The notes: generated by a model not told the origin, from the letters alone. A DNA stretch of 60,000 nt from Strigamia acuminata (GCA_949358305.1 OX442320.1:3366259-3426258); one strand, 5' to 3'. Counted from the stretch's first letter, positions 33,001 to 35,050 are shown. Program-made: numbers and translations.

Positions 33001-35050
33001 TTAAATCAGTGACTTCAGACAAATCTTCGTTAAGCATTTGTTTGTACTCGTCAATTACTTGCTTGAGTCCAGGCACAGGAGAACCCGTTGGTTTTTCCGG
33101 GTTTTTGGTGGTTTCCACAATTGCTATTGCTTTGGTAATAATGGCCTCTGCAATTAGTTTGTCAAATGTGTGGACAGTTTTGAGATAGTCTACACGCTTG
33201 TTTTCTTCCAGAAGCTCCCATCTTTCTGGCATTGGAAAGTCTTTTGTCTGACTGACAAATTCAAGGTCCAATTTCTGACGTTGTTGGTGGGTTAGTTGGG
33301 TCAGTTTGAACAAAATCTCTACTAATTTCTCGTGGGAATATTCCCTATGCTGTTTGATCGTTTCTATGCCATCAGATAAATCTTTAGTTTTATCCATTAT
33401 TTGATCTATTTTAACTGCACTGTTGATTGTAGCAGCAGCATATTCAGCTATTGTCACTAATGCTTTGGTCATATTTTTGGCATACATCTGAGCTAGCTCT
33501 AAATATTTATTAAGTTGATTTTGTTCCAGTGATAGACTCTTTCTTGCATTAGGAAAATCTTTAAAAACTTGGACTAAATCTTTGAGAAGTTGATTTCTTA
33601 TGTCATTACTCACATATGAATAGTTATTCAACACATCTATTAGCATATTGTTGATGTTTTGGTCAGTCAATAGTTCATCAACATGACTTCCTCTATTTAT
33701 CCCAACTGTATGTAAAGTTTGTTTCAAAATTTCTTGCACAGCCACAGATGCTTTTCCCTTAATTTGAAGTGCACCTACAATATTTATACCAAAATTACTA
33801 AAACCTTTTACATATTGTCTAATTTTGTTATTCTTTAAAAATTCTCTGTTTCCGCTCATTATAAACTCATAAATATTCCCCACAAATTCACTTAATATTT
33901 GCAAATGTATTTCATTAGAGAGATACTGGATCCTCTTTAGTTCTGTCTCTAGCGTGCTTTGATGTCGCTTAATCACATCACTAAAATCTTCTGTTATTAC
34001 AACCGGGGTTTGCGTAATTTCTGTTGGGCTAACGGTGCTTGCAAATGCTACAGCTTTAGCCACCAAGGCTAAAGTCATCCTTCTACCAAAGCTACCTATC
34101 TGTCTTAGATATTCAACTTCTTGTTCGTTCTTCCCATGTATATATGGTAAACTCATCAAACTCTGCACCAATTCAAAGTCTAAGTTACTTATCTGCTCAC
34201 GGGTAACACCGGTCACGTTTTTCAACACCCTAGTCATATTTTCTTTTAAATTTTCAATCAAAGTCTTTCGATTAAGGTTCGCCTCACCTACGGATCCCAC
34301 AGGGTATTCGCTAGTGTATGCTAGTGCTTCCGCTTTCACAATTAACGCACTTACAATATTTTTAACGTAGTCCTCGAGATAATTGAGATTCTGACTAACA
34401 CCGCTGTCTTGCAATATCTCCCAATTAATTTGTGTTGGAAACTGCCCGGTCCACTTTGAAAATTCATTCAACAATTCGCGATGAGTTTTCATGGCGAGAC
34501 CTTTGACTCTGTGTAGAGCTTTATCAAGTATTTGTTTCAAAAATATAACTATGTTGTCAAACCCTGGTAAAGATTGCAATTGGTTGCCGTATTCTTCGTT
34601 TGAGTTTGAGTGGCCAATAAATCGGTTGCGAGCCTTTTTCACGTGATGATGGGAAAATGAGTGGCCATTAAATCTGCTGTAAGCTTTTTTTCCGTGATTG
34701 GAATGACCGACAAAGCGTTTTGACCATTTAAGTGGAGATTTTTTTACTTGCTCGAGTTGATTTTTCGGTTTATGGGCCAGACCGGTAACATTATTCAACA
34801 TGAAAGTGATTCTCTCATTGTTTTGGGGGTTCATCCATTGATCTAAGAACTCGAGCTTTTGTTGTTCCTTCTGTTCTTCACTGAGGTCATATAATTGGTC
34901 AATTGCTGTCAATTGCTTTAGCAGTTGATCAATATGATCAACTCTTGACACTGGTGTTTCAATGAGGACTTCTTGTTCGGTAAGAGGTTCAGAATTGATA
35001 GGTAAGATCACGAAAAATACTAAAAAGTACTTTACCAAATCCAACTTCAT
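1..35050 (-). CDS. Giant secreted tandem-repeat protein, 3' end beyond window
   Basis: A single minus-strand frame is open from the ATG at 35050-35048 to the left edge (11,683 full codons, no stop). I checked the frame at the start, at 32720, at 1307 and at 1-190, and all are in phase. Residues 1-20 form a signal peptide: charged start MKLDLVK, hydrophobic core YFLVFFVILP, likely cut after PINS. Residues 21-183 are unique, Q/E/K-rich, with three RFxGHS motifs at 112-148. Residues 184-584 hold four divergent modules of about 95 residues, 585-773 a divergent two-module stretch, then 38 near-identical 283-residue units. The units lack cysteine, carry about five N-glycosylation sequons each and look helical. 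The estimated mass exceeds 1.2 MDa. The frame still reads module-like sequence at the left edge, so the stop lies outside. No family is recognised. Secretion is inferred from the signal peptide; structural, salivary, venom or silk-like roles are all only possible. No intron is needed inside the window. Confidence 0.88.
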   Translation of the reverse strand, partial: MKLDLVKYFLVFFVILPINSEPLTEQEVLIETPVSRVDHIDQLLKQLTAIDQLYDLSEEQKEQQKLEFLDQWMNPQNNERITFMLNNVTGLAHKPKNQLEQVKKSPLKWSKRFVGHSNHGKKAYSRFNGHSFSHHHVKKARNRFIGHSNSNEEYGNQLQSLPGFDNIVIFLKQILDKALHRVKGLAMKTHRELLNEFSKWTGQFPTQINWEILQDSGVSQNLNYLEDYVKNIVSALIVKAEALAYTSEYPVGSVGEANLNRKTLIENLKENMTRVLKNVTGVTREQISNLDFELVQSLMSLPYIHGKNEQEVEYLRQIGSFGRRMTLALVAKAVAFASTVSPTEITQTPVVITEDFSDVIKRHQSTLETELKRIQYLSNEIHLQILSEFVGNIYEFIMSGNREFLKNNKIRQYVKGFSNFGINIVGALQIKGKASVAVQEILKQTLHTVGINRGSHVDELLTDQNINNMLIDVLNNYSYVSNDIRNQLLKDLVQVFKDFPNARKSLSLEQNQLNKYLELAQMYAKNMTKALVTIAEYAAATINSAVKIDQIMDKTKDLSDGIETIKQHREYSHEKLVEILFKLTQLTHQQRQKLDLEFVSQTKDFPMPERWELLEENKRVDYLKTVHTFDKLIAEAIITKAIAIVETTKNPEKPTGSPVPGLKQVIDEYKQMLNEDLSEVTDLNSQNRSQLLAELVQCLTTFPNANGLYRMSASQTSVYLKHLCSCAEKVKKALIVKAKAIVLNNVHPKPADGLSDLINKYKEKLIEKLNGIMGLTMEQRTGLVQELLKGLSHFINAHVVHTSNTTQVTEYLNQVRVKAILMEEALVAEAKKLVESTMTKETVKQQQEYSHKKVEEVLLTVTNLTKLQRQELDKEFVNQTKHFPSADSWELLEQRRRAEYLEDVRQFDKLLAESIATKAEAFAFITKIPKQPTASPVPGLSQVIDEHKQMLNKDLSGVTGLTNQNKSQIVAEFVQTLTTFPNADGHYRLNITQTPVYLNQVRRYAERVTRFLFVKAKAAVVTNIYPKPAEGILVPGLNDLVNEYKEKLTEKLNGIMGLTMQWRTGLVQELLKGFRHFSNAHVVHTSNATQVTEHLNQVRAKAVMLVQVLVAEAKKLVESTMTKETVKQQQEYSHKKVEEVLLTVTNLTKLRRQELDKEFVNQTKHFPSADSWELLEQRRRAEYLEDVRQFDKLLAESIATKAEAFAFITKIPKQITASPVPGLSQVIDEHKQMLNKDLSGVTGLTNQNKSQIVAEFVQTLTTFPNADGHYRLNITQTPVYLNQVRRYAERVTRFLFVKAKAAVVTNIYPKPAEGILVPGLNDLVNEYKEKLTEKLNGIMGLTMQWRTGLVQELLKSFRHFSNAHVVHTSNATQVTEHLNQVSAKAVMMVQVLVAEAKQLVESTMTKETVKQQQEYSHKKVEAVLLTVTNLTKLRRQELDKEFVNQTKHFPSADSWELLEQRRRAEYLEDVRQFDKLLAESIATKAEAFAFITKIPKQPTASPVPGLSQVIDEHKQMLNKDLSGVTGLTNQNKSQIVAEFVQTLTTFPNADGHYRLNITQTPVYLNQVRRYAERVTRFLFVKAKAAVVTNIYPKPAEGILVPGLNDLVNEYKEKLTEKLNGIMGLTMQWRTGLVQELLKGFRHFSNAHVVHTSNAKQVTEHLNQVRVKAVMMVQALVAEAKKLVESTMTKETVKQQQEYSHKKVEEVLLTVTNLTKLRRQELDKEFVNQTKHFPSADSWELLEQRRRAEYLEDVRQFDKLLAESIATKAEAFAFITKIPKQPTASPVPGLSQVIDEHKQMLNKDLSGVTGLTNQNKSQIVAEFVQTLTTFPNADGHYRLNITQTPVYLNQVRRYAERVTRFLFVKAKAAVVTNIYPKPAEGILVPGLNDLVNEYKEKLTEKLNGIMGLTMQWRTGLVQELLKGFRHFSNAHVVHTSNATQVTEHLNQVRVKAVMMVQALVAEAKKLVENTMTKETVKQQQEYSHKKVEEVLLTVTNLTKLRRQELDKEFVNQTKHFPSADSWELLEQRRRAEYLEDVRQFDKLLAESIATKAEAFAFITKIPKQPTASPVPGLSQVIDEHKQMLNKDLSGVTGLTNQNKSQIVAEFVQTLTTFPNADGHYRLNITQTPVYLNQVRRYAERVTRFLFVKAKAAVVTNIYPKPAEGILVPGLNDLVNEYKEKLTEKLNGIMGLTMQWRTGLVQELLKGFRHFSNAHVVHTSNAKQVTEHLNQVRVKAVMMVQALVAEAKKLVESTMTKETVKQQQEYSHKKVEEVLLTVTNLTKLRRQELDKEFVNQTKHFPSADNWELLEQRRRAEYLEDVRQFDKLLAESIATKAEAFAFITKIPKQPTASPVPGLSQVIDEHKQMLNKDLSGVTGLTNQNKSQIVAEFVQTLTTFPNADGHYRLNITQTPVYLNQVRRYAERVTRFLFVKAKAAVVTNIYPKPAEGILVPGFNDLVNEYKEKLTEKLNGIMGLTMQWRTGLVQELLKGFRHFSNAHVVHTSNAKQVTEHLNQVRVKAVMMVQALVAEAKKLVESTMTKETVKQQQEYSHKKVEEVLLTVTNLTKLRRQELDKEFVNQTKHFPSADSWELLEQRRRAEYLEDVRQFDKLLAESIATKAEAFAFITKIPKQPTASPVPGLSQVIDEHKQMLNKDLSGVTGLTNQNKSQIVAEFLQTLTTFPNADGHYRLNITQTPVYLNQVRRYVERVMRFLFVKAKAAVVTNIYPKPAEGILVPGLNDLVNEYKEKLTEKLNGIMGLTMQWRTGLVQELLKGFRHFSNAHVVHTSNAKQVTEHLNQVRVKAVMMVQALVAEAKKLVESTMTKETVKQQQEYSHKKVEEVLLTVTNLTKLRRQELDKEFVNQTKHFPSADSWELLEQRRRAEYLEDVRQFDKLLAESIATKAEAFAFITKIPKQPTASPVPRLSQVIDEHKQMLNKDLSGVTGLTNQNKSQIVAEFVQTLTTFPNADGHYRLNITQTPVYLNQVRRYAERVTRFLFVKAKAAVVTNIYPKPAEGILVPGLNDLVNEYKEKLTEKLNGIMGLTMQWRTGLVQELLKGFRHFSNAHVVHTSNAKQVTEHLNQVRVKAVMMVQALVAEAKKLVESTMTKETVKQQQEYSHKKVEEVLLTVTNLTKLRRQELDKEFVNQTKHFPSADSWELLEQRRRAEYLEDVRQFDKLLAESIATKAEAFAFITKIPKQPTASPVPGLSQVIDEHKQMLNKDLSGVTGLTNQNKSQIVAEFVQTLTTFPNADGHYRLNITQTPVYLNQVRRYAERVTRFLFVKAKAAVVTNIYPKPAEGILVPGLNDLVNEYKEKLTEKLNGIMGLTMQWRTGLVQELLKGFRHFSNAHVVHTSNATQVTEHLNQVRVKAVMMVQALVAEAKKLVESTMTKETVKQQQEYSHKKVEEVLLTVTNLTKLRRQELDKEFVNQTKHFPSADSWELLEQRRRAEYLEDVRQFDKLLAESIATKAEAFAFITKIPKQPTASPVPGLSQVIDEHKQMLNKDLSGVTGLTNQNKSQIVAEFVQTLTTFPNADGHYRLNITQTPVYLNQVRRYAERVTRFLFVKAKAAVVTNIYPKPAEGILVPGLNDLVNEYKEKLTEKLNGIMGLTMQWRTGLVQELLKGFRHFSNAHVVHTSNATQVTEHLNQVRVKAVMMVQALVAEAKKLVESTMTKETVKQQQEYSHKKVEEVLLTVTNLTKLRRQELDKEFVNQTKHFPSADSWELLEQRRRAEYLEDVRQFDKLLAESIATKAEAFAFITKIPKQPTASPVPGLSQVIDEHKQMLNKDLSGVTGLTNQNKSQIVAEFVQTLTTFPNADGHYRLNITQTPVYLNQVRRYAERVTRFLFVKAKAAVVTNIYPKPAEGILVPGLNDLVNEYKEKLTEKLNGIMGLTMQWRTGLVQELLKGFRHFSNAHVVHTSNATQVTEHLNQVRVKAVMMVQALVAEAKKLVESTMTKETVKQQQEYSHKKVEEVLLTVTNLTKLRRQELDKEFVNQTKHFPSADSWELLEQRRRAEYLEDVRQFDKLLAESIATKAEAFAFITKIPKQPTASPVPGLSQVIDEHKQMLNKDLSGVTGLTNQNKSQIVAEFVQTLTTFPNADGHYRLNITQTPVYLNQVRRYAERVTRFLFVKAKAAVVTNIYPKPAEGILVPGLNDLVNEYKEKLTEKLNGIMGLTMQWRTGLVQELLKGFRHFSNAHVVHTSNATQVTEHLNQVRVKAVMMVQALVAEAKKLVESTMTKETVKQQQEYSHKKVEEVLLTVTNLTKLRRQELDKEFVNQTKHFPSADSWELLEQRRRAEYLEDVRQFDKLLAESIATKAEAFAFITKIPKQPTASPVPGLSQVIDEHKQMLNKDLSGVTGLTNQNKSQIVAEFVQTLTTFPNADGHYRLNITQTPVYLNQVRRYAERVTRFLFVKAKAAVVTNIYPKPAEGILVPGLNDLVNEYKEKLTEKLNGIMGLTMQWRTGLVQELLKGFRHFSNAHVVHTSNATQVTEHLNQVRVKAVMMVQALVAEAKKLVESTMTKETVKQQQEYSHKKVEEVLLTVTNLTKLRRQELDKEFVNQTKHFPSADSWELLEQRRRAEYLEDVRQFDKLLAESIATKAEAFAFITKIPKQPTASPVPGLSQVIDEHKQMLNKDLSGVTGLTNQNKSQIVAEFVQTLTTFPNADGHYRLNITQTPVYLNQVRRYAERVTRFLFVKAKAAVVINIYPKPAEGILVPGLNDLVNEYKEKLTEKLNGIMGLTMQWRTGLVQELLKGFRHFSNAHVVHTSNATQVTEHLNQVRVKAVMMVQALVAEAKKLVESTMTKETVKQQQEYSHKKVEEVLLTVTNLTKLRRQELDKEFVNQTKHFPPADSWELLEQRRRAEYLEDVRQFDKLLAESIATKAEAFAFITKIPKQPTASPVPGLSQVIDEHKQMLNKDLSGVTGLTNQNKSQIVAEFVQTLTTFPNADGHYRLNITQTPVYLNQVRRYAERVTRFLFVKAKAAVVTNIYPKPAEGILVPGLNDLVNEYKEKLTEKLNGIMGLTMQWRTGLVQELLKGFRHFSNAHVVHTSNATQVTEHLNQVRVKAVMMVQALVAEAKKLVESTMTKETVKQQQEYSHKKVEEVLLTVTNLTKLRRQELDKEFVNQTKHFPSADSWELLEQRRRAEYLEDVRQFDKLLAESIATKAEAFAFITKIPKQPTASPVPGLSQVIDEHKQMLNKDLSGVTGLTNQNKSQIVAEFVQTLTTFPNADGHYRLNITQTPVYLNQVRRYAERVTRFLFVKAKAAVVTNIYPKPAEGILVPGLNDLVNEYKEKLTEKLNGIMGLTMQWRTGLVQELLKGFRHFSNAHVVHTSNAKQVTEHLNQVRVKAVMMVQALVAEAKKLVESTMTKETVKQQQEYSHKKVEEVLLTVTNLNKLRRQELDKEFVNQTKHFPSADSWELLEQRRRAEYLEDVRQFDKLLAESIATKAEAFAFITKIPKQPTASPVPGLSQVIDEHKQMLNKDLSGVTGLTNQNKSQIVAEFVQTLTTFPNADGHYRLNITQTPVYLNQVRRYAERVTRFLFVKAKAAVVTNIYPKPAEGILVPGLNDLVNEYKEKLTEKLNGIMGLTMQWRTGLVQELLKGFRHFSNAHVVHTSNATQVTEHLNQVRVKAVMMVQALVAEAKKLVESTMTKETVKQQQEYSHKKVEEVLLTVTNLTKLRRQELDKEFVNQTKHFPSADSWELLEQRRRAEYLEDVRQFDKLLAESIATKAEAFAFITKIPKQPTASPVPGLSQVIDEHKQMLNKDLSGVTGLTNQNKSQIVAEFVQTLTTFPNADGHYRLNITQTPVYLNQVRRYAERVTRFLFVKAKAAVVTNIYPKPAEGILVPGLNDLVNEYKEKLTEKLNGIMGLTMQWRTGLVQELLKGFRHFSNAHVVHTSNAKQVTEHLNQVRVKAVMMVQALVAEAKKLVESTMTKETVKQQQEYSHKKVEEVLLTVTNLNKLRRQELDKEFVNQTKHFPSADSWELLEQRRRAEYLEDVRQFDKLLAESIATKAEAFAFITKIPKQPTASPVPGLSQVIDEHKQMLNKDLSGVTGLTNQNKSQIVAEFVQTLTTFPNADGHYRLNITQTPVYLNQVRRYAERVTRFLFVKAKAAVVTNIYPKPAEGILVPGLNDLVNEYKEKLTEKLNGIMGLTMQWRTGLVQELLKGFRHFSNAHVVHTSNATQVTEHLNQVRVKAVMMVQALVAEAKKLVESTMSKETVKQQQEYSHKKVEEVLLTVTNLTKLRRQELDKEFVNQTKHFPSADSWELLEQRRRAEYLEDVRQFDKLLAESIATKAEAFAFITKIPKQPTASPVPGLSQVIDEHKQMLNKDLSGVTGLTNQNKSQIVAEFVQTLTTFPNADGHYRLNITQTPVYLNQVRRYAERVTRFLFVKAKAAVVTNIYPKPAEGILVPGLNDLVNEYKEKLTEKLNGIMGLTMQWRTGLVQELLKGFRHFSNSHVVHTSNATQVTEHLNQVRVKAVMMVQALVAEAKKLVESTMTKETVKQQQEYSHKKVEEVLLTVTNLTKLRRQELDKEFVNQTKHFPSADSWELLEQRRRAEYLEDVRQFDKLLAESIATKAEAFAFITKIPKQPTASPVPGLSQVIDEHKQMLNKDLSGVTGLTNQNKSQIVAEFVQTLTTFPNADGHYRLNITQTPVYLNQVRRYAERVTRFLFVKAKAAVVTNIYPKPAEGILVPGLNDLVNEYKEKLTEKLNGIMGLTMQWRTGLVQELLKGFRHFSNAHVVHTSNAKQVTEHLNQVRVKAVMMVQALVAEAKKLVESTMTKETVKQQQEYSHKKVEEVLLTVTNLTKLRRQELDKEFVNQTKHFPSADSWELLEQRRRAEYLEDVRQFDKLLAESIATKAEAFAFITKIPKQPTASPVPGLSQVIDEHKQMLNKDLSGVTGLTNQNKSQIVAEFVQTLTTFSNADGHYRLNITQTPVYLNQVRRYAERVTRFLFVKAKAAVVTNIYPKPAEGILVPGLNDLVNEYKEKLTEKLNKIMGLTMQWRTGLVQELLKGFRHFSNAHVVHTSNAKQVTEHLNQVRVKAVMMVQALVAEAKKLVESTMTKETVKQQQEYSHKKVEEVLLTVTNLNKLRRQELDKEFVNQTKHFPSADSWELLEQRRRAEYLEDVRQFDKLLAESIATKAEAFAFITKIPKQPTASPVPGLSQVIDEHKQMLNKDLSGVTGLTNQNKSQIVAEFVQTLTTFPNADGHYRLNITQTPVYLNQVRRYAERVTRFLFVKAKAAVVTNIYPKPAEGILVPGLNDLVNEYKEKLTEKLNGIMGLTMQWRTGLVQELLKGFRHFSNAHVVHTSNATQVTEHLNQVRVKAVMMVQALVAEAKKLVESTMSKETVKQQQEYSHKKVEEVLLTVTNLTKLRRQELDKEFVNQTKHFPSADSWELLEQRRRAEYLEDVRQFDKLLAESIATKAEAFAFITKIPKQPTASPVPGLSQVIDEHKQMLNKDLSGVTGLTNQNKSQIVAEFVQTLTTFPNADGHYRLNITQTPVYLNQVRRYAERVTRFLFVKAKAAVVTNIYPKPAEGILVPGLNDLVNEYKEKLTEKLNGIMGLTMQWRTGLVQELLKGFRHFSNAHVVHTSNATQVTEHLNQVRVKAVMMVQALVAEAKKLVESTMTKETVKQQQEYSHKKVEEVLLTVTNLTKLRRQELDKEFVNQTKHFPSADSWELLEQRRRAEYLEDVRQFDKLLAESIATKAEAFAFITKIPKQPTASPVPGLSQVIDEHKQMLNKDLSGVTGLTNQNKSQIVAEFVQTLTTFPNADGHYRLNITQTPVYLNQVRRYAERVTRFLFVKAKAAVVTNIYPKPAEGILVPGLNDLVNEYKEKLTEKLNGIMGLTMQWRTGLVQELLKGFRHFSNAHVVHTSNAKQVTEHLNQVRVKAVMMVQALVAEAKKLVESTMTKETVKQQQEYSHKKVEEVLLTVTNLTKLRRQELDKEFVNQTKHFPSADSWELLEQRRRAEYLEDVRQFDKLLAESIATKAEAFAFITKIPKQPTASPVPGLSQVIDEHKQMLNKDLSGVTGLTNQNKSQIVAEFVQTLTTFPNADGHYRLNITQTPVYLNQVRRYAERVTRFLFVKAKAAVVTNIYPKPAEGILVPGLNDLVNEYKEKLTEKLNGIMGLTMQWRTGLVQELLKGFRHFSNAHVVHTSNATQVTEHLNQVRVKAVMMVQALVAEAKKLVESTMTKETVKQQQEYSHKKVEEVLLTVTNLTKLRRQELDKEFVNQTKHFPSADSWELLEQRRRAEYLEDVRQFDKLLAESIATKAEAFAFITKIPKQPTASPVPGLSQVIDEHKQMLNKDLSGVTGLTNQNKSQIVAEFVQTLTTFPNADGHYRLNITQTPVYLNQVRRYAERVTRFLFVKAKAAVVTNIYPKPAEGILVPGLNDLVNEYKEKLTEKLNGIMGLTMQWRTGLVQELLKGFRHFSNAHVVHTSNAKQVTEHLNQVRVKAVMMVQALVAEAKKLVESTMTKETVKQQQEYSHKKVEEVLLTVTNLNKLRRQELDKEFVNQTKHFPSADSWELLEQRRRAEYLEDVRQFDKLLAESIATKAEAFAFITKIPKQPTASPVPGLSQVIDEHKQMLNKDLSGVTGLTNQNKSQIVAEFVQTLTTFPNADGHYRLNITQTPVYLNQVRRYAERVTRFLFVKAKAAVVTNIYPKPAEGILVPGLNDLVNEYKEKLTEKLNGIMGLTMQWRTGLVQELLKGFRHFSNAHVVHTSNATQVTEHLNQVRVKAVMMVQALVAEAKKLVESTMSKETVKQQQEYSHKKVEEVLLTVTNLTKLRRQELDKEFVNQTKHFPSADSWELLEQRRRAEYLEDVRQFDKLLAESIATKAEAFAFITKIPKQPTASPVPGLSQVIDEHKQMLNKDLSGVTGLTNQNKSQIVAEFVQTLTTFPNADGHYRLNITQTPVYLNQVRRYAERVTRFLFVKAKAAVVTNIYPKPAEGILVPGLNDLVNEYKEKLTEKLNGIMGLTMQWRTGLVQELLKGFRHFSNAHIVHTSNATQVTEHLNQVRVKAVMMVQALVAEAKKLVESTMTKETVKQQQEYSHKKVEEVLLTVTNLNKLRRQELDKEFVNQTKHFPSADSWELLEQRRRAEYLEDVRQFDKLLAESIATKAEAFAFITKIPKQPTASPVPGLSQVIDEHKQMLNKDLSGVTGLTNQNKSQIVAEFVQTLTTFPNADGHYRLNITQTPVYLNQVRRYAERVTRFLFVKAKAAVVTNIYPKPAEGILVPGLNDLVNEYKEKLTEKLNGIMGLTMQWRTGLVQELLKGFRHFSNAHVVHTSNATQVTEHLNQVRVKAVMMVQALVAEAKKLVESTMSKETVKQQQEYSHKKVEEVLLTVTNLTKLRRQELDKEFVNQTKHFPSADSWELLEQRRRAEYLEDVRQFDKLLAESIATKAEAFAFITKIPKQPTASPVPGLSQVIDEHKQMLNKDLSGVTGLTNQNKSQIVAEFVQTLTTFPNADGHYRLNITQTPVYLNQVRRYAERVTRFLFVKAKAAVVTNIYPKPAEGILVPGLNDLVNEYKEKLTEKLNGIMGLTMQWRTGLVQELLKGFRHFSNAHVVHTSNATQVTEHLNQVRVKAVMMVQALVAEAKKLVESTMTKETVKQQQEYSHKKVEEVLLTVTNLTKLRRQELDKEFVNQTKHFPSADSWELLEQRRRAEYLEDVRQFDKLLAESIATKAEAFAFITKIPKQPTASPVPGLSQVIDEHKQMLNKDLSGVTGLTNQNKSQIVAEFVQTLTTFPNADGHYRLNITQTPVYLNQVRRYAERVTRFLFVKAKAAVVTNIYPKPAEGILVPGLNDLVNEYKEKLTEKLNGIMGLTMQWRTGLVQELLKGFRHFSNAHVVHTSNAKQVTEHLNQVRVKAVMMVQALVAEAKKLVESTMTKETIKQQQEYSHKKVEEVLLTVTNLTKLRRQELDKEFVNQTKHFPSADSWELLEQRRHAEYLEDVRQFDKLLAESIATKAEAFAFITKIPKQPTASPVPGLSQVIDEHKQMLNKDLSGVTGLTNQNKSQIVAEFVQTLTTFPNADGHYRLNITQTPVYLNQVRRYAERVTRFLFVKAKAAVVTNIYPKPAEGILVPGLNDLVNEYKEKLTEKLNGIMGLTMQWRTGLVQELLKGFRHFSNAHVVHTSNATQVTEHLNQVRVKAVMMVQALVAEAKKLVESTMTKETVKQQQEYSHKKVEEVLLTVTNLTKLRRQELDKEFVNQTKHFPSADSWELLEQRRRAEYLEDVRQFDKLLAESIATKAEAFAFITKIPKQPTASPVPGLSQVIDEHKQMLNKDLSGVTGLTNQNKSQIVAEFVQTLTTFPNADGHYRLNITQTPVYLNQVRRYAERVTRFLFVKAKAAVVTNIYPKPAEGILVPGLHDLVNEYKEKLTEKLNGIMGLTMQWRTGLVQELLKGFRHFSNALLVHTSNATQVTEHLNQVRVKAVMMVQALVAEAKKLVESTMTKETVKQQQEYSHKKVEEVLLTVTNLTKLRRQELDKEFVNQTKHFPSADSWELLEQRRRAEYLEDVRQFDKLLAESIATKAEAFAFITKIPKQPTASPVPGLSQVIDEHKQMLNKDLSGVTGLTNQNKSQIVAEFVQTLTTFPNADGHYRLNITQTPVYLNQVRRYAERVTRFLFVKAKAAVVTNIYPKPAEGILVPGLHDLVNEYKEKLTEKLNGIMGLTMQWRTGLVQELLKGFRHFSNALLVHTSNATQVTEHLNQVRVKAVMMVQALVAEAKKLVESTMTKETVKQQQEYSHKKVEEVLLTVTNLTKLRRQELDKEFVNQTKHFPSADSWELLEQRRRAEYLEDVRQFDKLLAESIATKAEAFAFITKIPKQPTASPVPGLSQVIDEHKQMLNKDLSGVTGLTNQNKSQIVAEFVQTLTTFPNADGHYRLNITQTAVYLNQVRRYAERVTRFLFVKAKAAVVTNIYPKPAEGILVPGLNDLVNEYKEKLTEKLNGIMGLTMQWRTGLVQELLKGFRHFSNAHVVHTSNATQVTEHLNQVRVKAVMMVQALVAEAKKLVESTMKKETVKQQQEYSHKKVEEVLLTVTNLTKLRRQELDKEFVNQTKHFPSADSWELLEQRRRAEYLEDVRQFDKLLAESIATKAEAFAFITKIPKQPTASPVPGLSQVIDEHKQMLNKDLSGVTGLTNQNKSQIVAEFVQTLTTFPNADGHYRLNITQTPVYLTQVRRYAERVTRFLFVKAKAAVVTNIYPKPAEGILVPGLNDLVNEYKEKLTEKLNGIMGLTMQWRTGLVQELLKGFRHFSNAHVVHTSNVTQVTEHLNQVRVKAVMMVQALVAEAKKLVESTMTKETVKQQQEYSHKKVEEVLLTVTNLTKLRRQELDKEFVNQTKHFPSADSWELLEQRRRAEYLEDVRQFDKLLAESIATKAEAFAFITKIPKQPTASPVPGLSQVIDEHKQMLNKDLSGVTGLTNQNKSQIVAEFVQTLTTFPNADGHYRLNITQTPVYLNQVRRYAERVTRFLFVKAKAAVVTNIYPKPAEGILVPGLNDLVNEYKEKLTEKLNGIMGLTTQQSTGLLQELLKGFRHFSNAHVVHTSNATQVTEYLNLVLVNAKLMVRVLVAKAKEIVDSSTAEVTVKEPSEYSQQKLKKILLKVTDLLKTHNKTVTTDDINTRVTGIKHIEESFKKIFANVFGINDEHISTLMTQLHDLGHFSSVPKFDFLK
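370..32640 (-). repeat. 849-bp coding tandem array, 38 near-identical units
   Basis: Any fixed landmark recurs every 849 bp: for example a landmark at 702 returns at 1551, 2400 and so on to 32115, which is exactly 37 periods with no indel. 849 is 3 x 283, so the minus-strand frame is kept. Units differ by scattered single-base changes only. Variant markers travel in multi-unit blocks, so the array has higher-order structure. Similarity decays at both ends: at 1-370 (C-terminal side) and right of 32640 (N-terminal side). This pattern is expected for unequal crossing-over or gene conversion with purifying selection on the frame. Small plus-strand open frames recur in every unit but are antisense shadows. 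Confidence 0.97.
32732..33298 (-). repeat. Divergent edge unit (modules C' and A') of the giant protein
   Basis: Residues 585-773 of the giant protein are a decayed copy of the array unit, the first modules before the homogeneous array. Module C' (585-681) starts QLTHQQRQKLDLEF and keeps the WELLE, YL and FDKL positions. Module A' (682-773) is five codons shorter than its array counterparts around the PGL segment. That explains why the last landmark spacing is 834 rather than 849 bp. A' also has cysteines (VQCL, HLCSC) that the array units lack. It appears to have escaped homogenisation. Confidence 0.85.
33299..34501 (-). repeat. Four unamplified, highly diverged modules (N1-N4)
   Basis: Residues 184-584 of the giant protein can be lined up by eye with the array module. 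Each begins with a short motif followed by a helix like Q-x3-L-x2-EF-x5-F, then YL-x2-V, then AL-(V/I)-x-KA-x-A. Starts are roughly at residue 184 (GLAMKTHRELLNEF), 281 (GVTREQISNLDFEL), 377 (YLSNEIHLQILSEF) and 479 (VSNDIRNQLLKDL). They share the pattern but little sequence, so they are older duplicates outside the amplified array. Module borders are approximate and were set by eye. Confidence 0.7.
34607..34717 (-). other. Triple RFxGHS motif in the N-terminal unique region
   Basis: Residues 112-117 (RFVGHS), 126-131 (RFNGHS) and 143-148 (RFIGHS) of the giant protein repeat the same hexapeptide pattern, separated by basic linkers (HGKKAYS, then an HHH-VKKARN linker). This is a separate small repeat, unrelated to the 95-residue module. 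The basic residues before each copy could be processing sites, but no canonical furin site is evident. Function unknown. Confidence 0.75.

Noticed and set aside
129-33188. Dozens of recurring plus-strand open frames of 64-154 codons in the array
   Set aside because: They repeat with the 849-bp unit, overlap each other in different frames, vary with third-position changes of the minus frame, and oppose a frame open for 35 kb that has a signal peptide. They are antisense shadows.
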